Source: Candidatus Fokinia cryptica (GTDB lineage: Bacteria > Pseudomonadota > Alphaproteobacteria > Rickettsiales > Midichloriaceae). From it: a DNA stretch of 64,000 nt. The notes under the pieces were generated by a model. The model saw only the letters and a list, made by a program, of their open reading frames with translations, was not told the DNA's origin and ran no database searches. Location: contig NZ_CP110343.1 in NCBI RefSeq assembly GCF_034359305.1, positions 455,823 through 519,822 on the forward strand, read 5' to 3'. The position numbers and the translations under genes are program-made. Below, piece by piece: positions 7,928 to 17,430 of the stretch. Each line of letters opens with the position of its first letter. Position 1 is the stretch's first letter.

Positions 7928-10900
7928 TTGTCATACATAAAGTGCTTGCTTGAGCGGAAGTATCTTTTTATGCTACTCTTCATTGGTAGTGTGTTGCTTC
8001 CGGAGTATTCATTTGCGGAAACTTTACCGCTCTATTCAAAATGCATTTTTGGATACGATAATAAGGCTGTACCGCAGGAAAGTGTGATAGTAACTCCACA
8101 TGGATGTCAGAGTTTCTGTGATAGTAATTGCAGTATTTTTAATAAAGACGTAGATCCTCAAAATTTTTCTGCATGCTATTCATATTGCGTTCAGGGTTTA
8201 CCGTACACCGGAAATCCTATAATTCAAGTCGCAACTTCTACTACAATATCGAATAGTAGCACGACATGTGCAACACAGTCTAATAGTGGTAATGTCGATT
8301 GCAGTAATATTGGAGCGCAAACTGTAAGTAAATACTATTATGGTGATGCTATTTCTGCTATAGGATGTCCTGGAGCAATCTTAGCAACTCCAGAAAGTTA
8401 TACTCCATCCATACAGCAAGCAAGTGGTACATTTTCGTACTCTCAAGGTGCTAAATATAGCGAAATGGAAATTAGCATTTCATTCGAAACAGAGAATGCT
8501 GTTTGTCCAAATGGAAATTTATACGTTACATTAACACCGGTAATGTCAAATTTATTTCAAAGAGCTCCGGAGGGGGTTGTTGGTGGAAATGCTGCAGAAA
8601 ATGCACTCAATAACGACATATATAATAAAAAATTAAATTTTAGTTTTGCAGCTAATGCAATTAATGCTGTTGCTAATTTTGGTACTACATCGAGTGATAC
8701 GAGTGCAATGGGAGAATGGTGTCCCGATATCGATAATTTTGAGTCATGCTGGAATAATCAGTCCGGCAATAATAGCTATACATCTAATAGTGCGAGTGCA
8801 GATACTATACAGCAGAGTATGATGCATCCATGTTTTGCTGGATTTTTAAGTGCTCAAGCAAATATAAAGGGAGGTAATTCAATTATGGGTACAGGCAATT
8901 TAGTGGAGTACCTATACAATGTTGATCTAAGTTATATATACGGTAGCGATCATTATAATCCACAGTCTGATGCTAAAGCTGATCTCACTACAATAATATC
9001 TTATGTCAATAATAACAGCATGGCTAATGGCTCAAATCCTATAGTAGGGTGCTTTCCACAATGGAGATTAAATGGTCCTCCCGTTCCAATAGCAAGAAGT
9101 ATGAGTGAAGAGCCAATATCATTACAAGTTGGAGATAGTTTTTCTATAACTTGGGGAGGCGACGTATTTGTGACTACAGTACTCTATAATTCAAACGGAT
9201 TGTTAATGCCGATTTCTAAATTAAGTACTACTTCAACAAGCGACTCGGATATGCACTTGAATATGGGTCCTGCTGATAATGCTATGAGTTCTGATATTAC
9301 TCGTAAAAGTGGTATTACAGATTTGAGAGATCTTACACATCTTGTCATGAATGGAAGTTCTTTGAAAGCTGATGTTGAGTTGAGTTACGAAGCGGCATCT
9401 ACTTCGTCATGTACACCTCCAGCTCTGAAATTTACAATTACAGAGCTGCTAAATGCCTTAACAGGACTCACGATAGTATCTAATAGTGGTGATGTTTTCT
9501 TGCAAATGCCTCATTTTACTACAGGTAATGAAGGCGATTGTGGTAGTTATAGATATTGTCAAAGAGATAGTGGTAGTAGGGTGTTTGAATTTTGTACCAA
9601 ATCAAGTAAGCCTATAATAGGACTATATGGGAATGTTCAGCAGAATGGTATAAAGATACAACCTAGTACTAAATCACAGGATAGAAAAGAGAAAAGAGGG
9701 CATCTATTTAAATGTAAACATGTATTAGATCCTGGCTTACCTGTATATACCTTTAGTGGGCAAATTGATACTGCGTTAGGGGCTTCTTCTATACAAATGC
9801 CACTTACTTATTTTGATAATAATAGCGACTTGGTTTTGCCATCGAATTTCCATCCTTCTTCGAGTGCAAATAAAGCGCCCAATCAATGTTATTCCTCTTC
9901 TAATTCATCAGGATATTTAGGTTTTTCTGGTGGATATCAAGCTACTATTCAATGGTGTGGCAATCGTCAAATTAATGGACAAGGATTACAGATAGCGATA
10001 GCAGATCCAAGTGTGCCTTTAGATTCATTGACGTGGCATACCTTACGTCCAGGTGCAAGTGGTAATAACTCGTCATCTAATGCTACAAACACCATTTCTA
10101 TAGGAGGGGAAGAGCCTGACTTTATAATAACTGGCGTTAAAAACAATATGGTAACAATTGGAACTGAAAAAGGGACTTTCAAAGAAACGGGGACTTTAGA
10201 GCAAGATATCGATTATAATATATATTTTAGATTGGAGCCTGATTTATTTCATGTTACACGTAATAAGTATGGATATATTACTTACCCTCCAGTAGGTCAA
10301 TATAAGTTTGGAGTATCCCAAAGATATCGTGGAGTCGCTACTTTGACTAGTGGAAACGCACCTCAAAATATATCATGGCCTCAAGCTGTAATTCAGAAGT
10401 TTCTCACTTTAATGTTTGGAAGTAATATTTGTTCCGTTACACAAAATACTCAAGTAAAGGATAACGATACTGGAGTTGTTTGGATTGTAATGAATGAAGC
10501 TAGTACAATAATTTCTCGGTATGTTTCGGTTATTATAGCGATTGCAATATTTGGTGCCGGAATAGGTTTTTTAGCGGGAGTTACTAAAGTTTCATTTTCT
10601 GAAGTGATAGCAGTTATAGCTAGGTTAATAATTGTTATGCTTTTAGTACAGCCTAATACTGTACAGCAAAGCATTGCACAGTATAGTTCTTCCAAGAATT
10701 TTACATTAAATGAACTGATAGCGAAAACTAGTATATGTAGTGGATTAATAGCAGCTAGTTATGTTACTCCAAGCATTAAATCTGATGGTAATGGAAATTA
10801 TCAATACGAACCTTCTTTAAATGGAATATTCGAAGTTACCCTTGAAACGTGGTATGTACTTGTCTCGAGCAATACTTGGGTTAAAGTATGGTCATTAGTC

Positions 10901-11494
10901 GGTGTTGGTTTATGTGGCATAATGTTTGCAGGTATAATAATTACCGGTCTCGTATATTCTCTATTTTTAGTATGTATAACTATGCTTATGTACATCTATC
11001 TTGTAATAGGTATTGCAGTTGTTACTATTCCTATGCCACTTTTTGCTATTTGCTTGTTATTTTCATCTACAAGACCAATGGCGTATCAATATGGGAAAAA
11101 ATTTATATGTTTTGCTTTATATGATGTTGCACTATCAGCCGGAGTTACATTGATAGATGTTGTAATTACTTCGATAGTACTTTCAACATTGTCATTTACA
11201 GTATGTGATGCGATATATGTGTTAAAAATACTTGGTATTCCGTTCCATATTAGTTCATGGGTTCCTTTAATTACTACTCATTCTCCACCTTCGGCTTCTA
11301 CACTTTTACCAATTTCTGCTATGCAAGGGGGGTTGGCATTGTCTGCAGTAGGGTATGTAGGTGTGGGATTTGTGAAAAATTTATTATCTGTTATTGATAA
11401 AATAGTAGATCCAAATGGTGGTACTAGCGGTATGATTGTAGGAAGTGTGAACAAAATACAAAGTCAGGTCAAAGAAAGTGTTGGTATTAAATAG
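7928..11494 (+). CDS. virB6: VirB6/TrbL-family type IV secretion protein with large Cys-rich ectodomain
   Basis: A 1188-aa protein. The N-terminal hydrophobic stretch ends PEYSFAE and is a signal peptide. It is followed by a large exported region rich in Asn/Ser with many Cys, including a cluster near residues 38-90 (HGCQSFCDSNCSIF, SACYSYC). The last ~330 residues are a VirB6/TrbL-type polytopic domain, with membrane segments near 860-885, 890-905, 987-1045 (two or three), 1062-1088 and about 1130. VirB6 forms the inner-membrane part of VirB/D4 secretion channels; Rickettsiales usually encode several such oversized paralogues. The start used is TTG 7928; the ATG at 7970 (MLLFIGSVLLPEYSFA) is a plausible alternative. 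No other vir genes adjoin it. Confidence 0.88.
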   Translation: MSYIKCLLERKYLFMLLFIGSVLLPEYSFAETLPLYSKCIFGYDNKAVPQESVIVTPHGCQSFCDSNCSIFNKDVDPQNFSACYSYCVQGLPYTGNPIIQVATSTTISNSSTTCATQSNSGNVDCSNIGAQTVSKYYYGDAISAIGCPGAILATPESYTPSIQQASGTFSYSQGAKYSEMEISISFETENAVCPNGNLYVTLTPVMSNLFQRAPEGVVGGNAAENALNNDIYNKKLNFSFAANAINAVANFGTTSSDTSAMGEWCPDIDNFESCWNNQSGNNSYTSNSASADTIQQSMMHPCFAGFLSAQANIKGGNSIMGTGNLVEYLYNVDLSYIYGSDHYNPQSDAKADLTTIISYVNNNSMANGSNPIVGCFPQWRLNGPPVPIARSMSEEPISLQVGDSFSITWGGDVFVTTVLYNSNGLLMPISKLSTTSTSDSDMHLNMGPADNAMSSDITRKSGITDLRDLTHLVMNGSSLKADVELSYEAASTSSCTPPALKFTITELLNALTGLTIVSNSGDVFLQMPHFTTGNEGDCGSYRYCQRDSGSRVFEFCTKSSKPIIGLYGNVQQNGIKIQPSTKSQDRKEKRGHLFKCKHVLDPGLPVYTFSGQIDTALGASSIQMPLTYFDNNSDLVLPSNFHPSSSANKAPNQCYSSSNSSGYLGFSGGYQATIQWCGNRQINGQGLQIAIADPSVPLDSLTWHTLRPGASGNNSSSNATNTISIGGEEPDFIITGVKNNMVTIGTEKGTFKETGTLEQDIDYNIYFRLEPDLFHVTRNKYGYITYPPVGQYKFGVSQRYRGVATLTSGNAPQNISWPQAVIQKFLTLMFGSNICSVTQNTQVKDNDTGVVWIVMNEASTIISRYVSVIIAIAIFGAGIGFLAGVTKVSFSEVIAVIARLIIVMLLVQPNTVQQSIAQYSSSKNFTLNELIAKTSICSGLIAASYVTPSIKSDGNGNYQYEPSLNGIFEVTLETWYVLVSSNTWVKVWSLVGVGLCGIMFAGIIITGLVYSLFLVCITMLMYIYLVIGIAVVTIPMPLFAICLLFSSTRPMAYQYGKKFICFALYDVALSAGVTLIDVVITSIVLSTLSFTVCDAIYVLKILGIPFHISSWVPLITTHSPPSASTLLPISAMQGGLALSAVGYVGVGFVKNLLSVIDKIVDPNGGTSGMIVGSVNKIQSQVKESVGIK

Positions 11495-11604
11495 TAATCG
11501 ATATAAGTATTTATTTTTATATATATTTTACATAGATATTGCGGACATGTTAAATATAATGTACACTCCCATACTGGAATGCTATTAACTTGTTGAAAGA
11601 AGTA

Positions 11605-12093
11605 ATGAAGCGTATTTTTGTCTTGTGTACGTTGTTATGTATAGGGGTTTTATGTTGTAATACTTTCGCATTTTCGGCTCAAAATATACTTCAAGTCGTA
11701 GCTTTTGATGATGTATATAACGAACTTAATAGCAATAAAGAAAGAAAATTTATTGTATTCTTCACTTCATGGTGTGGTCATTGTAAAGACAAGCTTCCTG
11801 CAGTAATTAGTGCTATTGGCAAGATAGATGAAAAGTTTTACTTCATATCACTCGATGAAAATATTGAATATGCTGAGAATTTTCTTAAATCTTTGGAGAT
11901 CAAAAAAGGCAAGAATATGAAATTTTTTATCTTTGATAATGAGGATAGCATAGCTAAATTTGTTTATCAGTTCACACCTACATATTCAGGTTCTGTTCCC
12001 TATCTCATAGTGCTTAATAGTGCTAATTCGCCTACATACGAGGGTGGGTTGTCAATAGAACATGTTATCGATGTTCTGAAGAGAAAAAGATAA
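11605..12093 (+). CDS. Periplasmic thioredoxin-like protein
   Basis: A 162-aa exported protein starting at the ATG at 11605; a TTG at 11590 lies in frame but upstream of the natural MKRIF signal peptide. After the signal peptide comes a thioredoxin fold with the redox motif FTSWCGHCKDKLP and a later cis-Pro-like segment (GSVPYLIVLNS). It could oxidise, reduce or isomerise disulfides in the periplasm. It directly follows the Cys-rich virB6 paralogue by about 110 bp, which suggests, but does not prove, that the VirB6 ectodomain is a client. It is convergent with cysS, with a 2-bp gap. Confidence 0.85.
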   Translation: MKRIFVLCTLLCIGVLCCNTFAFSAQNILQVVAFDDVYNELNSNKERKFIVFFTSWCGHCKDKLPAVISAIGKIDEKFYFISLDENIEYAENFLKSLEIKKGKNMKFFIFDNEDSIAKFVYQFTPTYSGSVPYLIVLNSANSPTYEGGLSIEHVIDVLKRKR

Positions 12094-12095
12094 CA

Positions 12096-13574
12096 CTACC
12101 ATAATTTTTTATGCAATGTGAAGTTACCATCTTCATGATCTGATATTGAATATCCAGCATCTTCTATTTGGGATTTTATATTATCTCCCTGTTCCCAAAG
12201 CTTATTGTTCCTCAGAGTTTGTCGTGTTTGTGCTAATTTTATTAGCTCTTCGCAACTCGTTCCTTTTGTATCTTCAATTTTTTCTACGAATATTTTTATT
12301 TTTGAGAATTCCATAATATTAAATCCTAGTAAAATTAGTGATGAAAAGAAATCGATACATTCCTCAATACATATTGATGAAGTGCGTATTTTTTTAGATA
12401 ACGAAGTGCTTTCCTGCTGTATATAAGATATTGCAAGTGATGAATTTATATCATCGCATAATGCTTTTAATACATCTTTATACTTGCCCGATGTAGTATT
12501 GTTTTTTCTCAATTCTTTGAGATTTATGTTTTCAAGATTATAAGCATATTTTTTAAAATGTTCCTGTATCATTTCGTTATCTAGTAATAGATCTACTACT
12601 ACCGAAATTTTATATATACTTCTAAAAGCATTTTTAACAGCTGTAGAATTGTAATCTAGAGGCTTCCTATAATTTGTCGATAAGTAGAAAAATCTTATTA
12701 CATTTCCAAATATTATTGGTAACTCTATGTTATCTAGGGATATTATATTACCAAGACTTTTGCTCATTTTTTCGCCTTTTACTGTGATAAATCCATTATG
12801 AAGCCAATATTTAGCATATTGTTCATCGTAATTGAGGCATTTTGCTTGAGCTAATTCATTTTCGTGATGCGGGAATAGTAAGTCTATTCCACCACCATGT
12901 ATATCAAATGAGTTGCTTAAGTATTTTCTGCTCATTGCTACACATTCCGTATGCCATCCCGGTCTACCTCTACCCCAGGGGCTATCAAATGAATATTTCT
13001 CTTCTCCGATTTTTTCGTTTTTCCAAAGAGCGAAGTCAACAATATCTTTTTTCTGTGCTATAAACTGTTTTCTACTCCCGTGTACCATTTCTTCAATTTT
13101 TCTATGAGATAAAGAACCATATCGATTGTAAGAATTGACCTTAAAGAAAATTCCATCTTCGTTTTGATAAGCATATCCTTTATTTAGCAACTCTCGTATT
13201 ACCTCAAACATCTCATGTAAATGTGAAGTAGCATGAGGTTCATGTTCAGGTTCCAGACAATGCAATCTTTTGAGAGAGTGTTTATATTCTTTTTTTATTT
13301 TTTCCGTTAAATCAGACGTTGAGATACCTAATTCAATGGCTTTTAGTATAATCTTATCATCTATATCTGTAATATTTCTTACATATGTCACGTTAGGATA
13401 TAGGGATAGGAGCACTCTGAAAAGTAGATCGTACACTACTGCAGATCTAAGATTTCCTATGTGAGGAATATCGTATACTGTAGGGCCGCAAACATACATA
13501 CTTATACGAGTTGGATCTAAAGGTATAAAAGATTCTAATTTGCCACTATGTGAATTGGTAAGTTTTAAGATCAT
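12096..13574 (-). CDS. cysS: Cysteinyl-tRNA synthetase
   Basis: A 492-aa class I synthetase charging tRNA-Cys. The first zinc ligand is C29 in SMYVCGPTVYD, followed by the HIGH-type motif PHIGNLRS. Other zinc ligands lie in GWHTECVAMS and DLLFPHHENELAQ. The KMSKSLGN signature follows, then a helical anticodon-binding region. Length and motif order are normal. The C-terminus ends about 30 residues after RQTLRNNKLWEQGDNIKSQI, the conserved tail helix. Confidence 0.97.
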   Translation of the reverse strand: MILKLTNSHSGKLESFIPLDPTRISMYVCGPTVYDIPHIGNLRSAVVYDLLFRVLLSLYPNVTYVRNITDIDDKIILKAIELGISTSDLTEKIKKEYKHSLKRLHCLEPEHEPHATSHLHEMFEVIRELLNKGYAYQNEDGIFFKVNSYNRYGSLSHRKIEEMVHGSRKQFIAQKKDIVDFALWKNEKIGEEKYSFDSPWGRGRPGWHTECVAMSRKYLSNSFDIHGGGIDLLFPHHENELAQAKCLNYDEQYAKYWLHNGFITVKGEKMSKSLGNIISLDNIELPIIFGNVIRFFYLSTNYRKPLDYNSTAVKNAFRSIYKISVVVDLLLDNEMIQEHFKKYAYNLENINLKELRKNNTTSGKYKDVLKALCDDINSSLAISYIQQESTSLSKKIRTSSICIEECIDFFSSLILLGFNIMEFSKIKIFVEKIEDTKGTSCEELIKLAQTRQTLRNNKLWEQGDNIKSQIEDAGYSISDHEDGNFTLHKKLW

Positions 13575-13658
13575 TTCATTCGCTATATGTGTTGTGATTA
13601 AATGCTTAAATATGTAATATACAGTATAGATGCTAGTCGAATTAGAGTCTACGGTTAG

Positions 13659-14441
13659 ATGTTTAGCGGAAAAATTTTAAAATTTGTGATATTCTTTACG
13701 CTGTATTCCTATGCAACATGTTTTGCGGATATTAATATATGCGTAATAGATGGTGAGGATATTAGTGTAAAGTTAGCGGATTTTATAGAGCTAAGTGCCA
13801 AAAAAAATACTTTAAATAAAAATAAAGTGATGGAAAAATATAATGTTGTGCATTTAAAATCTAAAATAGAGCTAAAAAAGCGTGATGATTGTTCATTATT
13901 CATAGGTTCTGAGAACGAAAACACTTCTGTGTACACAAATAAGAATATGCTTTATTTGGAGAAATTGCTTATTATAAAGTATGATGATTCCATTGCTTTT
14001 AATATTGACGGCTTAAAAGAAGCTAATATCTTATATAATTCGGAAGAAGTAGTTGATAATTTGACTTTATCTAATATTCAATATGGCACCGTCACTAGAG
14101 TTACAACTCATAATGCTTTGGAAAGAGTTTGTAAAAAAAGTGGTGAAATTGCCTTGATTATGCTAAATATACCACTAAGAGAGCTTCAGAAGGTCTTTAG
14201 AACTTGTTCGCTTACTATAGTGGATTACAATTCTTCTAACGATGCAGCTTATCAAACTTTAGACGGAGGAACATTTGTAAATAATCCTTTTAGTAGAAAA
14301 GTGCTTTCACATCCTGTTTATATGTTTGCAAAAGATAAGAAGTTAGCCGATTATATTATGAGTATTATAAAGACTAATGGTAGTATCGGTGAATATATGA
14401 GAAACATGTACTCTATTGAATTGAGTAGTGGAACTTTTTAG
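13659..14441 (+). CDS. Exported protein of unknown function
   Basis: A 260-aa protein that I do not recognise. The N-terminus (MFSGKILKFVIFFTLYSYATCFADIN) is a clear signal peptide with cleavage near Ala-Asp at 22-24, so it should be periplasmic or further exported. The rest mixes beta-like and helical stretches, with no lipobox and no further membrane segment. The C-terminal portion (KVLSHPVYMFAKDKKLADYIMSIIK) faintly recalls TAXI-type solute receptors of TRAP transporters, but this is weak. It lies 50 bp before typA on the same strand. Confidence 0.6.
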   Translation: MFSGKILKFVIFFTLYSYATCFADINICVIDGEDISVKLADFIELSAKKNTLNKNKVMEKYNVVHLKSKIELKKRDDCSLFIGSENENTSVYTNKNMLYLEKLLIIKYDDSIAFNIDGLKEANILYNSEEVVDNLTLSNIQYGTVTRVTTHNALERVCKKSGEIALIMLNIPLRELQKVFRTCSLTIVDYNSSNDAAYQTLDGGTFVNNPFSRKVLSHPVYMFAKDKKLADYIMSIIKTNGSIGEYMRNMYSIELSSGTF

Positions 14442-14491
14442 TTAATGAATTGCTTAACGATGTATAAATTTGAAAATTGTTTTATGACGAA

Positions 14492-16276
14492 ATGAATTAC
14501 AAAGATATTAGAAATGTAGCTGTGATAGCACACGTTGATCATGGTAAAACCACTTTAGTGAGTGGATTGTTGGTACAAAGTGGTATGGATGGTGTAGTTG
14601 TTGATCATAATGACTTAGAGAAAGAAAGGGGTATTACAATACTTTCTAAATGCACTTCCCTCATTTTTAACGGGATAAAATACAATTTGATAGATACTCC
14701 GGGACATGCCGATTTTGGTGGCGAGGTAGAGCGTGTATTATCAGTAGTTGAAGGTGTGATTTTGCTTGTCGATTCTTCTGAGGGAGCAATGCCGCAAACA
14801 AAATTTGTACTTTCAAAAGCACTGAAAGTAGGGTTGAAGCCTATTGTTGTTGTAAATAAAATCGATAGACCAGATAAAAGAATAGATGGAGTATTAGACG
14901 AAATAGTAGAGCTATTTATGGCTTTAGATGCTACCGATGAGCAACTAAATTTTCCGATATTATACGCTGCTGGGAGGGACGGTTGGGCTAGTTTAGATGT
15001 GAATAAGAAAACAAAAAATTTCGACGATCTATTTAACGTGATGAGAGATTATGTACCTCATCCAATAGTGGACGAATCTACAAAAGAATTCACTATGTCT
15101 TCTGTTATACTATCTTCGGATAAGTATCTTGGGAAGCTTATTATAGGAAAAGTGTATTCTGGAGTAGCATTAGTTGGAGCTACCTTGAAAAGCATAAGCT
15201 TGACTGGAGAGATAGTAGAAAATATCAAATTGCAGAAGCTATTTGAGTTTCATGGTTTAAGTAGAGTATCAGTAGACTCAGTAGTTGCAGGAGATATAGT
15301 TTGTATTGCAGGTGTACAGAAAACAACTATTTCAGATACTATATGCAGTATTAATCATATGAGCCCAATTGCTTCAATACCAGTAGATCCTCCTACTATG
15401 TCAGTTACAATATCTGTAAATGACTCACCGCTTGCTGGAACAGAGGGTAATAAATTAACTTCGCGTATGATTTTAGAGAGGTTAGAGAAAGAGGCAGAGA
15501 CAAATGTTGCAATTAAGCTAGTAAATGAAGGAGGCGATAAATTTATACTATATTGTCGCGGAGAGTTGCAACTAAGTATTATTCTGGAAAATATGCGTCG
15601 CGAAGGTTTTGAAGTATCGGTGTCAAGACCAGAGGTAGTAATTCAGGAAAGTGAGGATGGTAAATTAGAGCCTATAGAAGAAGTTGTAATAGATGTAGAA
15701 GATGAATACACTGGTGTAGTAATAGAAAAGCTTTCTGTGAGAAAAGGTGAAGTACTAGAAATGAAAGCTGCTGGATATGGTAAAACTAGATTAATATTAA
15801 AGGTACCAACAAGAGGTTTAATAGGTTATCAAAGTGAATTTAGAAATGATACTAGAGGTACTGGTATCATGAATCACAGTTTTTTTGGATATGAAAAATT
15901 CAAGGGAAAAGTACCAGGTCGTAGGAATGGTGCCTTAATATCGATGATTAGTGGGGAAGCGGTAGCATTTGCTTTATGTAATCTAGAGGAAAGAGGTAGT
16001 TTATTTATAGGAGCTAAAGATAAAGTATATGAGGGAATGGTTATAGGTGAGTGTAATAGAGAAGGTGATCTCGATGTGAATCCTGTAAAAGGTAAGCAGT
16101 TAAGCAATGTGCGTGCTGCGGGTAGTGATGAAAATATAAGACTTACTCCAGCTAGAAGGATGAACTTAGAAGAATACCTTTCTTATATACAAGATGATGA
16201 GTTATTAGAAATTACCCCAGTTAATATAAGGATTAGAAAAAAAGAACTTATAGCAAGTAAAAGAAAGAGGAAATAG
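14492..16276 (+). CDS. typA: Translational GTPase TypA/BipA
   Basis: A 594-aa GTPase of the EF-G-like family that acts on the ribosome during stress and subunit assembly. G1 is AHVDHGKTT (13-21), the switch I motif is EKERGITI, G3 is DTPGHADFGGEVERV and G4 is VVNKIDRP. The family-specific C-terminal block RGLIGYQSEFRNDTRGTGIM is present, as is SGEAVAFAL. I start it at ATG 14492 (MNYKDIRNVAVIAHVDHGK), not TTG 14477, because the family begins close to the G1 loop. It ends in a basic tail (ASKRKRK). Confidence 0.97.
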   Translation: MNYKDIRNVAVIAHVDHGKTTLVSGLLVQSGMDGVVVDHNDLEKERGITILSKCTSLIFNGIKYNLIDTPGHADFGGEVERVLSVVEGVILLVDSSEGAMPQTKFVLSKALKVGLKPIVVVNKIDRPDKRIDGVLDEIVELFMALDATDEQLNFPILYAAGRDGWASLDVNKKTKNFDDLFNVMRDYVPHPIVDESTKEFTMSSVILSSDKYLGKLIIGKVYSGVALVGATLKSISLTGEIVENIKLQKLFEFHGLSRVSVDSVVAGDIVCIAGVQKTTISDTICSINHMSPIASIPVDPPTMSVTISVNDSPLAGTEGNKLTSRMILERLEKEAETNVAIKLVNEGGDKFILYCRGELQLSIILENMRREGFEVSVSRPEVVIQESEDGKLEPIEEVVIDVEDEYTGVVIEKLSVRKGEVLEMKAAGYGKTRLILKVPTRGLIGYQSEFRNDTRGTGIMNHSFFGYEKFKGKVPGRRNGALISMISGEAVAFALCNLEERGSLFIGAKDKVYEGMVIGECNREGDLDVNPVKGKQLSNVRAAGSDENIRLTPARRMNLEEYLSYIQDDELLEITPVNIRIRKKELIASKRKRK

Positions 16277-16479
16277 TAGAAAACATATATAGTATTTTTC
16301 TTTAGAAAATTCCGAACCATATCTCTATTTTGTTTGTACAGAAGCGTAAGGTATTATTTTTTAAAAATTGGTATGACTATTTCGTTTGTTTGAAACATTT
16401 TCGCTCTCATATATTTAAAGACGCTATCTCATGAGTACATCCAAAAACTGCAGTACATTCTATAATGAACATGCACTAT

Positions 16480-17172
16480 TTAACTAACTGATATTGAGCG
16501 GTCTTTTAGTGATGATTTTTCTTGTTTTAAAAAGGGGGCATTTAGTGTACGTAACTCGTTTATTAAGTTAACTGCTTCTTTTATTATAATATCGCTAACT
16601 ACATCAATACTTTGTGCGCTATCAACCAACATAATTTTTCTCATATTTCTATTTTTCTCATATATATCTAAAAAAGCAGCTCTAACTTTTGAATGAAAAT
16701 CACATGCTTGCATATCATATACGCTTTTATGTGCGGCACTGAGAGCAATTCTTTTCATTGCTATTTCAGGTGCTAAATCTAATATTATAGTCAAATCTGG
16801 AATCAAATTTTCAGTAGAGTATTCTATTATTTTTGATATCACTTCTGAATCTCCTTTTTTTACAGTTACTTGATATGCGATAGAAGAATCAATATAGCGA
16901 TCACATAATACTATTTTACCTTCTTTTAGGTGTTTCTTTATTACTTTTACATTTTCTCTTCTAGATGCACTTAACAAAAACATTTCAGTAATTGGATCTG
17001 AAACCATTTCGCTTAACATAACATCCCTTACTGCCTCTCCAATTTTTGTTCCTCCTGGTTCTTTTGTACTATAAACATCGAAATTGCATTCTTTTAAATT
17101 TTTAGAAAGTAAACGCAGTTGAGTAGATTTTCCTACTGCTTCTCCGCCTTCTATAGTAATAAAGCAACTCAT
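16480..17172 (-). CDS. tmk: Thymidylate kinase
   Basis: A 230-aa dTMP kinase that makes dTDP for DNA synthesis. The P-loop is GGEAVGKST (9-17), where most relatives have GGEGAGKST. TKEPGGT follows and the DRY-type motif is CDRYIDSSIAYQ. The region after LSAAHKSVYDMQ corresponds to the lid. The protein is slightly long because of a basic/serine-rich C-terminal tail (LKQEKSSLKDRSISVS). It pairs functionally with dut in this window, which supplies dUMP. Confidence 0.95.
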   Translation of the reverse strand: MSCFITIEGGEAVGKSTQLRLLSKNLKECNFDVYSTKEPGGTKIGEAVRDVMLSEMVSDPITEMFLLSASRRENVKVIKKHLKEGKIVLCDRYIDSSIAYQVTVKKGDSEVISKIIEYSTENLIPDLTIILDLAPEIAMKRIALSAAHKSVYDMQACDFHSKVRAAFLDIYEKNRNMRKIMLVDSAQSIDVVSDIIIKEAVNLINELRTLNAPFLKQEKSSLKDRSISVS

Positions 17173-17204
17173 AACGATGCAAAACAGATATCCTTACTAG
17201 GTAA

Positions 17205-17249
17205 TAATATACTAGATAGTAACATATTAGACAGTAATATATTAGATAA
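17205..17249. repeat. 15-bp tandem repeat, three copies
   Basis: Three adjacent 15-bp units with consensus TAAYATAYTAGAYAG occupy 17205-17219, 17220-17234 and 17235-17249, between the divergent tmk and M16-peptidase genes. They lie where both promoters are expected. The base composition is nearly pure A+T, so simple slippage is a sufficient explanation. Confidence 0.65.
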
Positions 17250-17430
17250 TAATTAATATATAAATCATAGTACAGTTGCTATTCTATGGCATTGATAACA
17301 ATTTCAGCATTCTCCATAGAATTTTTATAAGAATTTCGATGCTACAATATTTAAGAATTTGCGCTAAGACTCCAAAAAATTATTGTTTCCTATACTAGTA
17401 AAATGTACAACTAATAGTACTGATCAAAAA

